From Microbulbifer flavimaris (GTDB taxonomy: Bacteria; Pseudomonadota; Gammaproteobacteria; Pseudomonadales; Cellvibrionaceae): DNA of 64,000 nucleotides. Where the stretch lies: NCBI RefSeq assembly GCF_001641755.2, contig NZ_LRFG02000005.1, positions 62,001-126,000 of the forward strand, in the 5' to 3' direction. The notes under the pieces were generated by a model. The model ran no database searches. It had not been told where the DNA came from and saw only the letters and a list, made by a program, of their open reading frames with translations. Made by a program: the position numbers and the translations under genes. Positions 17,788-26,930 of the stretch are shown here, piece after piece (position 1 is the stretch's first letter; the number at the start of each line of letters is the position of its first letter).

Positions 17788-19110
17788 ATGCAACACATTC
17801 GGGGAACGATAGTTTTTATCGTGATGTTGGCCGGCCTACAGGCGGCGGCCGGGGAGGGAGGCAGTGCAGTGAAAACAGGTATTGCCGAGACTGACCCCCA
17901 CCTGTTGGGGTGGATGCAGGGCTTTCCACCGCCCGATGAAAAAGTGATCCGCTTTCATGATGGCAGTTACTTCAGGTTCCCCCAGCTCCGCTGGACTGTC
18001 TCCCACATGCGCCAGCTGATGCCCACAGTCAATGTGGCGCGAGGTCTCGGACAGCCTGCACCGCTGGAGAAGAAACTCGATGGGGACATTGACCAACTGC
18101 GATTCAGGCCAATCGGCATCGATGCGTCGATCAGTTGGGAAGAGTCCTTATCGCGCAACTATACCGACGCAATCATTGTCCTGCATGAGGGCGTGGTCGT
18201 GTACGAGCGGTACTTTGGGGTGATGACTGAGCTGCGGCCCCATGCGGCGATGTCGATGACGAAAAGCTTTGTCGGCACTCTGGCGGCGATGCTTGTCGCC
18301 GGAGGCGAACTGGACGAGCGGCAGCTGGTGAAGGAATACGTACCCGAGCTCGCAAGTTCTGCGTTTGGCAACGCGACTGTCAGGCAACTGATGGATATGA
18401 CGACCGGCATTCGCTTCAGCGAGAATTACGCCGACCCCGAAGCCGAGGTTTGGGCGCACGCGCGGGCAGGCAATCCGCTACCCAAGCCGGAGGGGTACCA
18501 GGGGCCGAGGAGCTATTACGAGTTTTTGCAGACCATTATACCCGAAGGGAAGCATGGCGAGGGCTTTCACTATAAAACAGCCAACACCGATGCGCTCGGT
18601 TGGGTCATCAGTCGTGTCACAGGCAAGTCTGTCGCTGATTTGCTGTCAGAGAGGATCTGGCAAAAACTGGGGGCAGATCTGGATGCCTATATGAGTGTGG
18701 ATTCTGTGGGCACGCCTTTCTCCGGTGGCGGACTGAATCTGGGGCTGCGAGACCTGGCAAAATTCGGTGAGATGATGCGCAGTGGCGGCTACTATAACAA
18801 CCAGCAGATCGTGCCTGAATCCGTTGTACAGGAAATCCGCAAAGGGGGCAGCAAAAAGGATTTTGAAAAGGCCGGCTATGCACTACTGGGTGGCTGGAGT
18901 TACAGGAATATGTGGTGGGTTACCAACAACGAGCACGGAGCATTTATGGCTCGCGGTGTTCATGGTCAGTCGCTGTATATAGATCCAAAGGCTCGTATGG
19001 TTATCGCGCGTTTTGCCTCTCACCCCAAAGCAGCCAATGCGGAAAACGATCCTGCCACCCTGCCGGCTTACCATGCACTGGCCAGCTATCTGCTCGGATT
19101 GCAGCAATAG
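17788..19110 (+). CDS. Exported serine hydrolase, beta-lactamase/6-aminohexanoate-dimer-hydrolase family
   Basis: A 440-residue protein with an N-terminal signal peptide. The penicillin-binding-protein fold is marked by Ser156-M-T-Lys159 (SxxK nucleophile and base), the tyrosine motif YKTANT, and a third motif in GVHGQS. The segment LMDMTTGIRFSENYADP and overall layout match the NylB-like subgroup of class C-like hydrolases. The natural substrate is unknown; nylon oligomers or beta-lactams should not be assumed. It stands alone between the thiol-redox operon and a convergent SDR gene. Confidence 0.82.
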   Translation: MQHIRGTIVFIVMLAGLQAAAGEGGSAVKTGIAETDPHLLGWMQGFPPPDEKVIRFHDGSYFRFPQLRWTVSHMRQLMPTVNVARGLGQPAPLEKKLDGDIDQLRFRPIGIDASISWEESLSRNYTDAIIVLHEGVVVYERYFGVMTELRPHAAMSMTKSFVGTLAAMLVAGGELDERQLVKEYVPELASSAFGNATVRQLMDMTTGIRFSENYADPEAEVWAHARAGNPLPKPEGYQGPRSYYEFLQTIIPEGKHGEGFHYKTANTDALGWVISRVTGKSVADLLSERIWQKLGADLDAYMSVDSVGTPFSGGGLNLGLRDLAKFGEMMRSGGYYNNQQIVPESVVQEIRKGGSKKDFEKAGYALLGGWSYRNMWWVTNNEHGAFMARGVHGQSLYIDPKARMVIARFASHPKAANAENDPATLPAYHALASYLLGLQQ

Positions 19111-19319
19111 CAAACACACTGTCTTACGCTTGTGCTCCGGTCTGGTTGAAGGAAATCCGCAAGCATAGGGCTATCGTCCTGCCGGCAGTGCCGCCAACCC
19201 AGTTCGAACTGAAAATTGCGCAGAAAGGGTATCGTTTCCGGCACCGTGACCAGTCAGCGGTTGCTGATGTTCACCGGCATTGATGGGCAAGTGTGTACTG
19301 CTGTCCATAGGCCCATGCA

Positions 19320-20087
19320 TCAATCCAGGTGCTGCACGCCGCCGCCCGAAACCGTGAGGACCTGCTCGCTGATCCAGCTTGCCGCTGGCGAGCACAGGAA
19401 AAGCGCTGCATTGGCGATATCATCCGGTTCGCCGAGTCGCTTGATCGGGGTGTTCCGCAGCATTTTCTCCTCGATTTCCGGGGTCAGTACTGTCGACAGC
19501 GCATGGGTTCGGGTGGCCCCGGGCGCGATTGCATTGACACGGATGTTTTTGGGGCCCAGATCGAAAGCGATATTGCGGGTCAGGTGGCTCTCGGCAGCCT
19601 TCGATGACGCGTACGAGGCCATCCTCTCATTGATATTGTCGGCCGCCATGGAGGTGATATTGAGGATCGCGCCACCACCGGCCCTCTCCATGTGCGGTAC
19701 CGCAAGCTGGCACAGCCTAAAAACGGAAAACAGGTTCAGTTCAAATGCGAGGCGCATGTCCGCCATTGGCATTTCGAAGGGCTTGGGTCCGCCGCCACCG
19801 GCATTGTTGACCAGTATCGTCAGGCCCCCGAGCTTTTCCGAGGTCAGTTCTACCGCCGCGAGCAGGTCCGCCTCCCTGGTCACATCGCAGACGCCACTTA
19901 CCGCTATGCCACCGCTGGTGGAAATGGCTTCTGCCGCGGCTTCTGCTGCGCTGGCATCACGGTCGGTAATTGCGACTGCGGGTCCGGCGGCGGCAAAAGT
20001 CCCGGCGATGGCGTGGCCGATACCACTGGCTGCACCAGTGACCAACGCTACTGCGCCGTCGAGGCGAAATCTGGACGGCTCATACAC
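19320..20087 (-). CDS. hdhA: HdhA-like 7-alpha-hydroxysteroid dehydrogenase (SDR family)
   Basis: Short-chain dehydrogenase with the TGAASGIG cofactor motif, NNAG, and catalytic Ser (ITSMAA) with Tyr-A-S-S-Lys. The run NNAGGGGPKPFEMPMADMR, followed further on by FLCSPAASW, looks very close to E. coli 7-alpha-hydroxysteroid dehydrogenase as I recall it. The start is set at GTG 20087, which gives 255 residues and an N-terminus like HdhA (FRLDGAVALVTG); the frame stays open to 20243 without a better start. The specific steroid activity is inferred from similarity alone. The 209-base gap to the preceding convergent gene shows no obvious terminator. Confidence 0.8.
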   Translation of the reverse strand: MYEPSRFRLDGAVALVTGAASGIGHAIAGTFAAAGPAVAITDRDASAAEAAAEAISTSGGIAVSGVCDVTREADLLAAVELTSEKLGGLTILVNNAGGGGPKPFEMPMADMRLAFELNLFSVFRLCQLAVPHMERAGGGAILNITSMAADNINERMASYASSKAAESHLTRNIAFDLGPKNIRVNAIAPGATRTHALSTVLTPEIEEKMLRNTPIKRLGEPDDIANAALFLCSPAASWISEQVLTVSGGGVQHLD

Positions 20088-20356
20088 GGCTGAGAATTTC
20101 CAATCTTGGGCAGGCTGGTGGGGGTTTATCAGTAGGGTATAGCTGCCGCAGGAGCCCCCCTCAAGCGGCTGATACCGCCGACATCGGGCCCTTGCAGTGG
20201 TGGCAGCGTTTACCTCAGCGATCGGTTTGATCAAGTATGGCAATAGCTCAGGCTCTTCAGTAATGGGACCTGTTCAGTAAGAATGGGCGCCAGTCACTGC
20301 TACGCCGGTATCGCCTCGTGCCGGGTGGCAGCATCGCTTTCAATGGCAGGGGTATC

Positions 20357-21187
20357 ATGTCCGTTATCAAACACTACCGCTATCAGGACCTGGAGGGGAT
20401 TCGCGTAGGCCGATTCAACCTGGGGGTGAATACCACTTTTATCGTCTACCGGCTTGGCAGCACGGTAATCGATACCGGCCCGAGTAATCAGTGGCGTTAT
20501 GTGAAGCTTTTTATCGAGTCCCGGCCGTTGAAGCAGTTGCTGCTGACCCATCACCACGAAGATCACAGTGGTAATGCGGATGCCATCCACAGGCTCACCG
20601 GCGTTCAGCCCATCGGCCCTGCCAGGACGGTGGATATCCTGAAGCGCGGTTTTCGCATTCCGCCAATGCAGAGGCTGTTCTGGGGCTCTCCGAACCGGGC
20701 TGAAGTCCGTGAGCTGCCCGGGGAAATTACCGTCGGTGGTGAAAGTACCGAGGCCATCTTTACCCCGGGACACGCCAAAGACATGCACTGCTACCTGCTG
20801 CCGGAGCGTGGCTGGCTGTTCAGCGCTGATTTGTATATCGCAAACTATTTGAAATTACTGCGCAGCGATGAGGACGTCGGGATCCTGCTGCACAGCATCG
20901 GGACCGTGCTCGAGCGGGACTTCGATACCATCCTCTGTCCACACCGGGGCGTGGTAGAGAATGGCAAACAGAAGCTGCGGGAAAAATACGACTACCTGCT
21001 TAACCTGGCATCTGACGCGCAGGAACTCAGGCAAGAGGGATTAGCCCTGGTGGAAATTACACGCAGGCTTCTGGGCAAAGAGGGTATGGTGGGTATTGTG
21101 AGTCGCTATAACTTCAGCAAGCGAAATCTGATTGCCTCCTGCCTGGAGGTGGACCTCGGTGCTTTCCCTCGACAGGAGGCAAGCTGA
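20357..21187 (+). CDS. Metallo-beta-lactamase-fold hydrolase
   Basis: A 276-residue cytoplasmic protein of the MBL superfamily. The metal site is His65-x-His67-x-Asp69-His70 in LLTHHHEDHSGNAD; further ligands are plausible at TPGHAKD and CPHRG. Such enzymes include glyoxalase II and thioester or lactone hydrolases, and the substrate cannot be told. The start ATG at 20357 follows CAGGGG; an earlier in-frame GTG at 20318 is less likely. It is divergent from the SDR gene across a 269-base gap, so the two may share a control region. Confidence 0.78.
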   Translation: MSVIKHYRYQDLEGIRVGRFNLGVNTTFIVYRLGSTVIDTGPSNQWRYVKLFIESRPLKQLLLTHHHEDHSGNADAIHRLTGVQPIGPARTVDILKRGFRIPPMQRLFWGSPNRAEVRELPGEITVGGESTEAIFTPGHAKDMHCYLLPERGWLFSADLYIANYLKLLRSDEDVGILLHSIGTVLERDFDTILCPHRGVVENGKQKLREKYDYLLNLASDAQELRQEGLALVEITRRLLGKEGMVGIVSRYNFSKRNLIASCLEVDLGAFPRQEAS

Positions 21188-21345
21188 CCCGGCAGGGCAC
21201 ACATGCCTCACGGTGTTTGGGGTTTTACCTGAGCCGCACAGATCCAGCGCGTAAATTCACCCTGTAGGCTTCTTGCGGGCCACCTGACCTGTCCTGGCCT
21301 ATCTTTCAGATACACGGAAAGATGCGCAGAGGAGGTGAATGCGCG

Positions 21346-22548
21346 ATGGAATATGCGCTAGGCCCCCGGCAGACTCTCATCATCGCCATACTGGTATTGT
21401 TTCTCGGTAAGTACCTGACTGCCAGAATCGGGTTCCTGCGCCACTACAACATACCAGAGCCTGTCACAGGTGGGGTGCTGGCATCACTCTTCTTTTTGCT
21501 GGTGTATCTAGTCGCCGACCGTGTCTTCGCTTTCGACCTGAGGGAGCGGGACGTTTTTCTTGTGGTTTTCTTTACCTGTATTGGTCTGTCATCCCGCATC
21601 AGTAGTCTGCTGGCGGGGGGACGTGCGTTATTGACGTTGCTGGTACTCGCCGTGGGGCTGCTATTCCTGCAGAACCTGATTGGGGTGGCAGTGGTTTCCC
21701 TGGCCGGGCTGGATCCGGTCGTCGGTATTCTCGGTGGCAGTATTTCACTCAGTGGCGGGCACGGCACCGCTATTGCATGGGCCTCCCTGCTTGAGGAATC
21801 CTACGGTATTGCGGACGCCATGGAGATCGGTATTGCCTGTGCCACCTTCGGGCTGATTCTCGGGGGAATTGTTGGAGGGCCAATCGCCAACCTGCTGGTG
21901 ACCCGCTACCGGCTGAAATCATCCAGCCACGAGCATATTACCGTAGGTGTTCCCCAGGGAAAAAAAGATGAGACGATTAGCGTGGACTCGGTCCTGAACG
22001 CGATTCTGATGATCAGTATTGCGATCGGCATCGGTTTGCACCTGGATATGCTGCTGCAGCATCTGGACATCAATATGCCGCTTTTCGTCAGCTGCCTGTT
22101 CGCCGGTATCCTGATGACGAACACGGTTCCATTAATTTTCAAGCAGATGCCGTGGCCCACAGGCACAGCCATATTGGCGCTCATCTCGGACCTGAGTCTC
22201 GGTCTCTTTCTGGCGATGTCATTGATGAGCCTGCAGCTCTGGACTCTCCTGGGGCTTGCCGGGCCGATTGTCTTACTGCTTGCCGGACAGGTAGTCGCGG
22301 TCACCCTTTACGTATTGTTTATCCTGTTCCCTGTGATGGGGCGGGACTACGACGCTGCAGTAATGTCGGCCGGCTATGCGGGTCTCGGTCTCGGTGCGAC
22401 GCCTACAGCGCTGGCCAATATGACAGCGGTCACCGAGCGGCATGGGCCCTCATCACAGGCGTTCCTGGTAATACCGCTCGTGGGGGCTTTCTTTATCGAT
22501 ATCGCCAATGCTCTGGTTGTGAATGTTATGTTGAAGCTTGTGTCATAG
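21346..22548 (+). CDS. gltS: Sodium/glutamate symporter GltS
   Basis: Inner-membrane Na+-coupled glutamate carrier, 400 residues, the length of E. coli GltS (401). Ten or more hydrophobic helices are evident, with the repeat-type segments YNIPEPVTGGVLASL, GGSISLSGGHGTAIAW in the first half and a matching AGYAGLGLGATPTALANM in the second half. The start ATG 21346 sits 7 bases after GGAGGTGA; an earlier ATG at 21322 lies before that ribosome site. It stands alone, and the gap before the convergent chitinase holds the latter's terminator. Confidence 0.93.
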   Translation: MEYALGPRQTLIIAILVLFLGKYLTARIGFLRHYNIPEPVTGGVLASLFFLLVYLVADRVFAFDLRERDVFLVVFFTCIGLSSRISSLLAGGRALLTLLVLAVGLLFLQNLIGVAVVSLAGLDPVVGILGGSISLSGGHGTAIAWASLLEESYGIADAMEIGIACATFGLILGGIVGGPIANLLVTRYRLKSSSHEHITVGVPQGKKDETISVDSVLNAILMISIAIGIGLHLDMLLQHLDINMPLFVSCLFAGILMTNTVPLIFKQMPWPTGTAILALISDLSLGLFLAMSLMSLQLWTLLGLAGPIVLLLAGQVVAVTLYVLFILFPVMGRDYDAAVMSAGYAGLGLGATPTALANMTAVTERHGPSSQAFLVIPLVGAFFIDIANALVVNVMLKLVS

Positions 22549-22692
22549 CCCGGGGCAATCGGGCACGGGCCGGCTGTCGAAAAGCCTGCGGGGCACTCTG
22601 TCAACAACAGTGGCGCGGGGTTGGGCTGAGGAAAGTTGGTACGTTTCGGGCTTGGCGTGCCGGAAGAGAGCGGCGCTCGTCGCCATGCAATG

Positions 22693-22716
22693 AAAAAAGC
22701 CCCGGATCACCGGGGC
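22693..22716 (-). terminator. Intrinsic terminator of the chitinase gene
   Basis: On the minus strand a perfect 7-bp GC stem (GCCCCGG/CCGGGGC, loop TGAT) is followed by six T. It lies about 90 bases past the chitinase stop and faces the converging gltS gene. Confidence 0.8.
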
Positions 22717-22806
22717 AGGATATAAGCACAGCCTATCCAATAACCACAGGGAGAATCTTCAGTGAATTCTGCCGGCCCGTTTACCCTGGCCAGCAGAAGG
22801 CCGGCG

Positions 22807-25800
22807 TCAGTTCACGGTGCAGACAAACTGCCAACTACCGTCGGCAGTTCCCGGTACCGAGTTGGTCCACCACTTGGCTTCCCAGACATCGCCGTCATGA
22901 ATGATCCGATCACCACCATTGGCGTGATCGCCGGCGGGCCAGTCCGGATAGGTCACAAGGCCACTGGTATCCACGCCTGCGTCGGCGCAGCTCTCCCCTC
23001 CGCTACCACCGTCCCCGCCAGTGTCTCCAGAGGCAATGGTGGCCAGCGGCAACTCCGGGTGCTCAAAAGCGAGCGCGTATGAGGTTCCGTTGATGATGGC
23101 GCGATAGGCCTGGGGGCCTGAAACCGGCAGGTAGTAATTCAGGGTCATTTCCCAGCTCTCGCCATCGGCCAGGCTCTGCCAGCTGGGCAGGGCGAAGCGT
23201 ACGCGGTGGAATTCATTTTCCAGCCCGCCCACATTACCGCCGCCGGTATTGGCGCCGTCCTCGATCACTTCCAGCCCGGCACCGCTCTGGTCGGTGATGA
23301 TATTGGAGGTAGAGGTGGGCATGTCGAACTCGAACACAGTACCGCCCGGCAGTTCACCGCCGGTATGATTGGTGATCACCAGTTGCGGATTGAGGGGGTA
23401 GTTCTGGTCCCCGAGCTTGAAGCCTGTGACCTCCATGCCGATATCCAGTGCTTCTGCGGGCAGGGTACGGTCACTGCGCAATTCTCGATATGGACTGGCG
23501 GTGGCGAAGCGGTCGTAGGCGAGTGTGGTGAGCGTGTGCCCCATAAAGTATTCACCGTTCGCGGCGTCCCAGTCATAGTCACCGGCCAGCTCCCAGAACA
23601 TGATGCCGCCCACACCCTGGTCAATCACGTACTGCACTTTGGCCGCCATGGACTCCTCGTCCTCTGTGGAGATGAAAACGCTCTTGCTGGCATTCCAGAG
23701 CCAGGGGGCCTCGGAGACGCTGTCGTAATTGCGGGCGTAAGTGCCCTGCAGCGCGTGGTCCGGGTTGCCGGCGGGATCGAGTCCGTAATCGTCCAGGTAG
23801 GTACCGGCGATGCCGTTTTCGAGGTTCTTGGCATGCCACATGGGATTGGAGCCGGCTCCCATCTCCTCACCGTTGCTGTTTTTGTCGTGCCAGAGATTGT
23901 CGATGCCGGTTGCACCGTAACCACAATCTGCTGCGCCTCCGGTGCCCTCCGGGCATTGGGTCTGGTCAGGTAATGCGGCAGTGCCACCCAGGCCGTTGGT
24001 GCCGCCCGTTACGCCCTGCCAACCCCGGGTGTAATACGGAATGCCAATATTGATTCGGCCTGCCGGCATGGAACCGCGAAAGTATTTCACCGCCCAGTCG
24101 ATATTGAGGTAGCCGATACCACCATACTGGGAAGTGCTGTAAACACTGGCGGCAGCCAGTTCCGGATCATTGCCGTTATCGAACAGGGCTGAGTTGTGGC
24201 CCACGTATTCGTTCCAGGCCCCGTGCAGGTCATACGTCATGATGTTGACGTAATCCAGGTACTGGGTGATCTGCATGGTTTCCATGCCACGCAGCAAGTA
24301 ACCCGAGGAAGGGGAGGCGATGGTGAGCAGATAGTGGGTGCCGTCCTGCTCGCCTGCCGCATCCAGTTTTTGCCGCAGTACACGCATCAGCTCCACGTAG
24401 GAGTTCATCAGGTAGGCACGCATCGGGTTGGCGATGCCAAAATCCAGTGGGTTGCCGGCATCGCTCATCGAGGTGGGATACTCGTAATCAATGTCGACGC
24501 CGTCGAAGCCGTACTGGCGGATAAACGCCACAGCTGAGTCGGCAAAGGTTTCTATACCGGCGTGATTGATGCTGCCGTCGGCATTGGTGGTCATGGTGTA
24601 GAAGCCACCGTTATCGACGCGGTCGCCGAACTCATTGAAGTAACCGCCGGTCTCGGCCCAGCCGCCGACGGACACCAGCGTCTTTACCTGGGGATGCTGT
24701 TTCTTGAACTTGCTCAGCAGGTTGAAGTGGCCCTGATAGCCAAATTCTGCATCCATTTCTGCTCCGGGCACTGCGGGCCAGGTCATGCCGGTAGCGGGGT
24801 TGTCGGGGTTATTGGTGTCACCCACCGAGACATGATTGTTGTCATCGATATGCGCAAAGGCATAGTTGATGTGGGTAATCTTGTCCCAGGGGATATCGTT
24901 GACCAGGTAACTGGGCTGGCCGTTGGCACCGTTACGCCAGCTGGTGAAGTAACCGATGATTCGCCGCGGGTGGTCACTGCCCATCTTTTCGTGCCCGGAA
25001 GCCGTGTAAATGTCACAGTAATCGGGACTGGTGCCGGGAGTGGTATAGAGCCCGTCCGGGCGGCAGGGATGGTCGGTAACCACCGGGGTACCGTTTACAG
25101 AAATCGTGATGGTGGAGGAGTCTGTCCACTGTCCGGCGCTGTCGAAAGCCCGTGCGTAAATGGACTGTGCCCCGCTCGCAGCATTCCAGGTGACAGCAAA
25201 TGGGGCGCTCGCGTCTTCGCCCACTTCTGTCCCGTCGACGAAGAACTCTACACGGGCAATCGGGCCCTCGTTATCACTGGCGGTTGCAGTCAGTGACACC
25301 ACTTCGCCGGACTCGAAAGTGCTGCCATCCGCCGGGCTATCCAGGGATACCGAGGGCGGGCTGTCGGCAGCGGTGACAGAAAAGTCGGCGCTGGCAGACG
25401 AGGTCGACTGGCCATCGTTGTCGAAGGCCACCGCGTAGACACTGTGGTTGCCCTCAACGGCAGTCCAGTCGAGACCGTATGGCGCTGTGCTGTCACTGCC
25501 CACACTGGTACCGTCGACAAAAAATTCCACGGCGGTGACGCTGCCATCTGCATCGCTGGCGGTGGCCTCGAGGCTGACGGTGTCGCCAATGGTGAAACTG
25601 GCTCCGTCGGTGGGGCTGTCGAGACCGACCTGTGGCGGTTGCGGACCGGCTGCGATCACATCGATCACGACATCATTCGTCAGTGTCTGTTGCCCGGCAC
25701 TGTCTTCTATCACTGCATTCAGCACCGGGGCGCCGGCAACTGCGGTCCATTCGGCGGTGTAGGGGGCCGTGTTGTCGATGGCTATGGAGACCCCATCAAC

Positions 25801-26166
25801 AAAAAATTCCACCTCTGCCACCTGCTGATCATCATCGGCAGAGACGGCGATGATAACGCTGTCATTTTCATTGAAGGACGTGCCGGCGGCGGGGGAGGTG
25901 ATGGTTCCCGTTGGAGGCTGGTCGGTGACGCCGTCGCAGGCACCCAGGAGGAGCCACTCCTGGTATTCGCCGGAGTACTGCTCCGGATCCTGGTTGCGGG
26001 TCCACCACTTGGCCTCGTAGCCACTGTCATTGTGCTGAACCTGATCGCCGCCGACGTAGGCGGTGGCAGAATCCCAGAGTGGCAGAGCGGAGCAATCCAC
26101 CGCCTGGACATTGGCAGTACCGAGCATCGCCGCAGCGAGACCGCCGAGCGCGAATAGCTTGTTCAT
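22807..26166 (-). CDS. Secreted modular GH18 chitinase with Ig-like and chitin-binding domains
   Basis: A 1119-residue secreted endochitinase. In order: a signal peptide (cut after NVQA, about residue 22); an N-terminal CBM5/12-type chitin-binding module (WDSATAYVGGDQV...YEAKWW); three bacterial Ig-like domains of about 90 residues, each with VEFFVDGxxV (about 85-355); a GH18 catalytic barrel with GFDGVDIDYEYP, catalytic acid Glu562, an SVGGW beta-strand and YDLHGAW; a further domain (about 890-1040); and a C-terminal CBM5/12 (WPAGDHANGGDRI...WEAKWW). ATG 26166 is preferred over GTG 26175 because AAGGTG lies 6 bases upstream. Transcription is monocistronic, with its own terminator. It would hydrolyse chitin outside the cell. 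Confidence 0.94.
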   Translation of the reverse strand: MNKLFALGGLAAAMLGTANVQAVDCSALPLWDSATAYVGGDQVQHNDSGYEAKWWTRNQDPEQYSGEYQEWLLLGACDGVTDQPPTGTITSPAAGTSFNENDSVIIAVSADDDQQVAEVEFFVDGVSIAIDNTAPYTAEWTAVAGAPVLNAVIEDSAGQQTLTNDVVIDVIAAGPQPPQVGLDSPTDGASFTIGDTVSLEATASDADGSVTAVEFFVDGTSVGSDSTAPYGLDWTAVEGNHSVYAVAFDNDGQSTSSASADFSVTAADSPPSVSLDSPADGSTFESGEVVSLTATASDNEGPIARVEFFVDGTEVGEDASAPFAVTWNAASGAQSIYARAFDSAGQWTDSSTITISVNGTPVVTDHPCRPDGLYTTPGTSPDYCDIYTASGHEKMGSDHPRRIIGYFTSWRNGANGQPSYLVNDIPWDKITHINYAFAHIDDNNHVSVGDTNNPDNPATGMTWPAVPGAEMDAEFGYQGHFNLLSKFKKQHPQVKTLVSVGGWAETGGYFNEFGDRVDNGGFYTMTTNADGSINHAGIETFADSAVAFIRQYGFDGVDIDYEYPTSMSDAGNPLDFGIANPMRAYLMNSYVELMRVLRQKLDAAGEQDGTHYLLTIASPSSGYLLRGMETMQITQYLDYVNIMTYDLHGAWNEYVGHNSALFDNGNDPELAAASVYSTSQYGGIGYLNIDWAVKYFRGSMPAGRINIGIPYYTRGWQGVTGGTNGLGGTAALPDQTQCPEGTGGAADCGYGATGIDNLWHDKNSNGEEMGAGSNPMWHAKNLENGIAGTYLDDYGLDPAGNPDHALQGTYARNYDSVSEAPWLWNASKSVFISTEDEESMAAKVQYVIDQGVGGIMFWELAGDYDWDAANGEYFMGHTLTTLAYDRFATASPYRELRSDRTLPAEALDIGMEVTGFKLGDQNYPLNPQLVITNHTGGELPGGTVFEFDMPTSTSNIITDQSGAGLEVIEDGANTGGGNVGGLENEFHRVRFALPSWQSLADGESWEMTLNYYLPVSGPQAYRAIINGTSYALAFEHPELPLATIASGDTGGDGGSGGESCADAGVDTSGLVTYPDWPAGDHANGGDRIIHDGDVWEAKWWTNSVPGTADGSWQFVCTVN

Positions 26167-26393
26167 TATTTTCACCTTGCTTTGTTTATTGTTATTGCCA
26201 CAGGCGACTGCTCGGACGAACTACCGGTGCCTCTGTCGCCTGACGCCAAAATGACACCGCTGTCAAAATAGCAGCGTCAAGGACAGGAATTCAACGTGCT
26301 GAGTTCACAAATTGGGTATCAAGGAGGCTTGCGCCGCCATTGGTGGGGTGGCGGCGTATCGAGGGGCGGGTATTGGAACGTCGAACGTTTCTG

Positions 26394-26852
26394 CTACATG
26401 TCCCACAGTGAGTTGGTGGCCATGGAAAGCGTAATACGCTCTTTGTCCTGAATCTGCTTGAGATCGTCGAAGACCTCCTTCACCTCGGCAGACTCAATGG
26501 CGCCGTAAACCGCCTGGTACAGGTCGGAAAAGTAGCGGTCGACGGCCCGCTGCATGGTGTTAATTTCCTTGATGGTGGGTGGGTCGCTCAGCTCCAGCTC
26601 CTGAATAAAGTCCTTCACGGACTCCTCATGGGTGTACTGCAGCCAGGTCTTCATCACCTTGTGCTGAGCCACCTCGCCGTAGTTGGCAAGATTTTTCGCC
26701 ATGCGCTCCTCATGCTCGATCATGTGCTTGAGCAGGAGTTGAGTGCGGTTATCTTCGGATTCATCCATCAAATCGCGGTAAAAATCGGCGATTTCCCGGT
26801 GAAATTTTTCGGCGTCCTTGAGTACTTCATACGCCTGTTTAAACGTCTTCAT
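26394..26852 (-). CDS. Ferritin-like four-helix-bundle protein of unknown role
   Basis: A 152-residue, highly helical, acidic cytoplasmic protein with no signal peptide. The first half resembles a rubrerythrin/ferritin-like bundle: DAEKFHREIADFYRDLMD, then LLLKHMIEHEERMAKNL, with Glu and His spaced as in di-iron sites. The second half lacks a clear second ExxH (LKQIQDKERIT), so metal binding is uncertain. It lies 78 bases past nuoN on the same strand and could be transcribed with the nuo operon, though no link to Complex I is known. I cannot assign a function. Confidence 0.65.
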   Translation of the reverse strand: MKTFKQAYEVLKDAEKFHREIADFYRDLMDESEDNRTQLLLKHMIEHEERMAKNLANYGEVAQHKVMKTWLQYTHEESVKDFIQELELSDPPTIKEINTMQRAVDRYFSDLYQAVYGAIESAEVKEVFDDLKQIQDKERITLSMATNSLWDM

Positions 26853-26930
26853 CGGCAGGCCTTTGAATAGTTGTGGTTTTTTGCGGCGTGAAAGTGGGTG
26901 TTTTCTGTCCTGAAAATCATCATACCCTCG

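Noticed and set aside
17788-19110. Possible antibiotic-resistance beta-lactamase or nylonase
   Set aside because: Fold motifs are present, but they are shared by many serine hydrolases; nothing in the sequence supports either specific activity.
19216-20142. 308-codon plus-strand frame opposite the HdhA-like gene
   Set aside because: The minus-strand SDR has complete motifs and proper length; the plus-strand product is Ser/Ala/Pro-rich with none.
23206-23973. Plus-strand frames of up to 255 codons within the chitinase
   Set aside because: Antisense to a GH18 gene with all domains intact; no ribosome site or family features.
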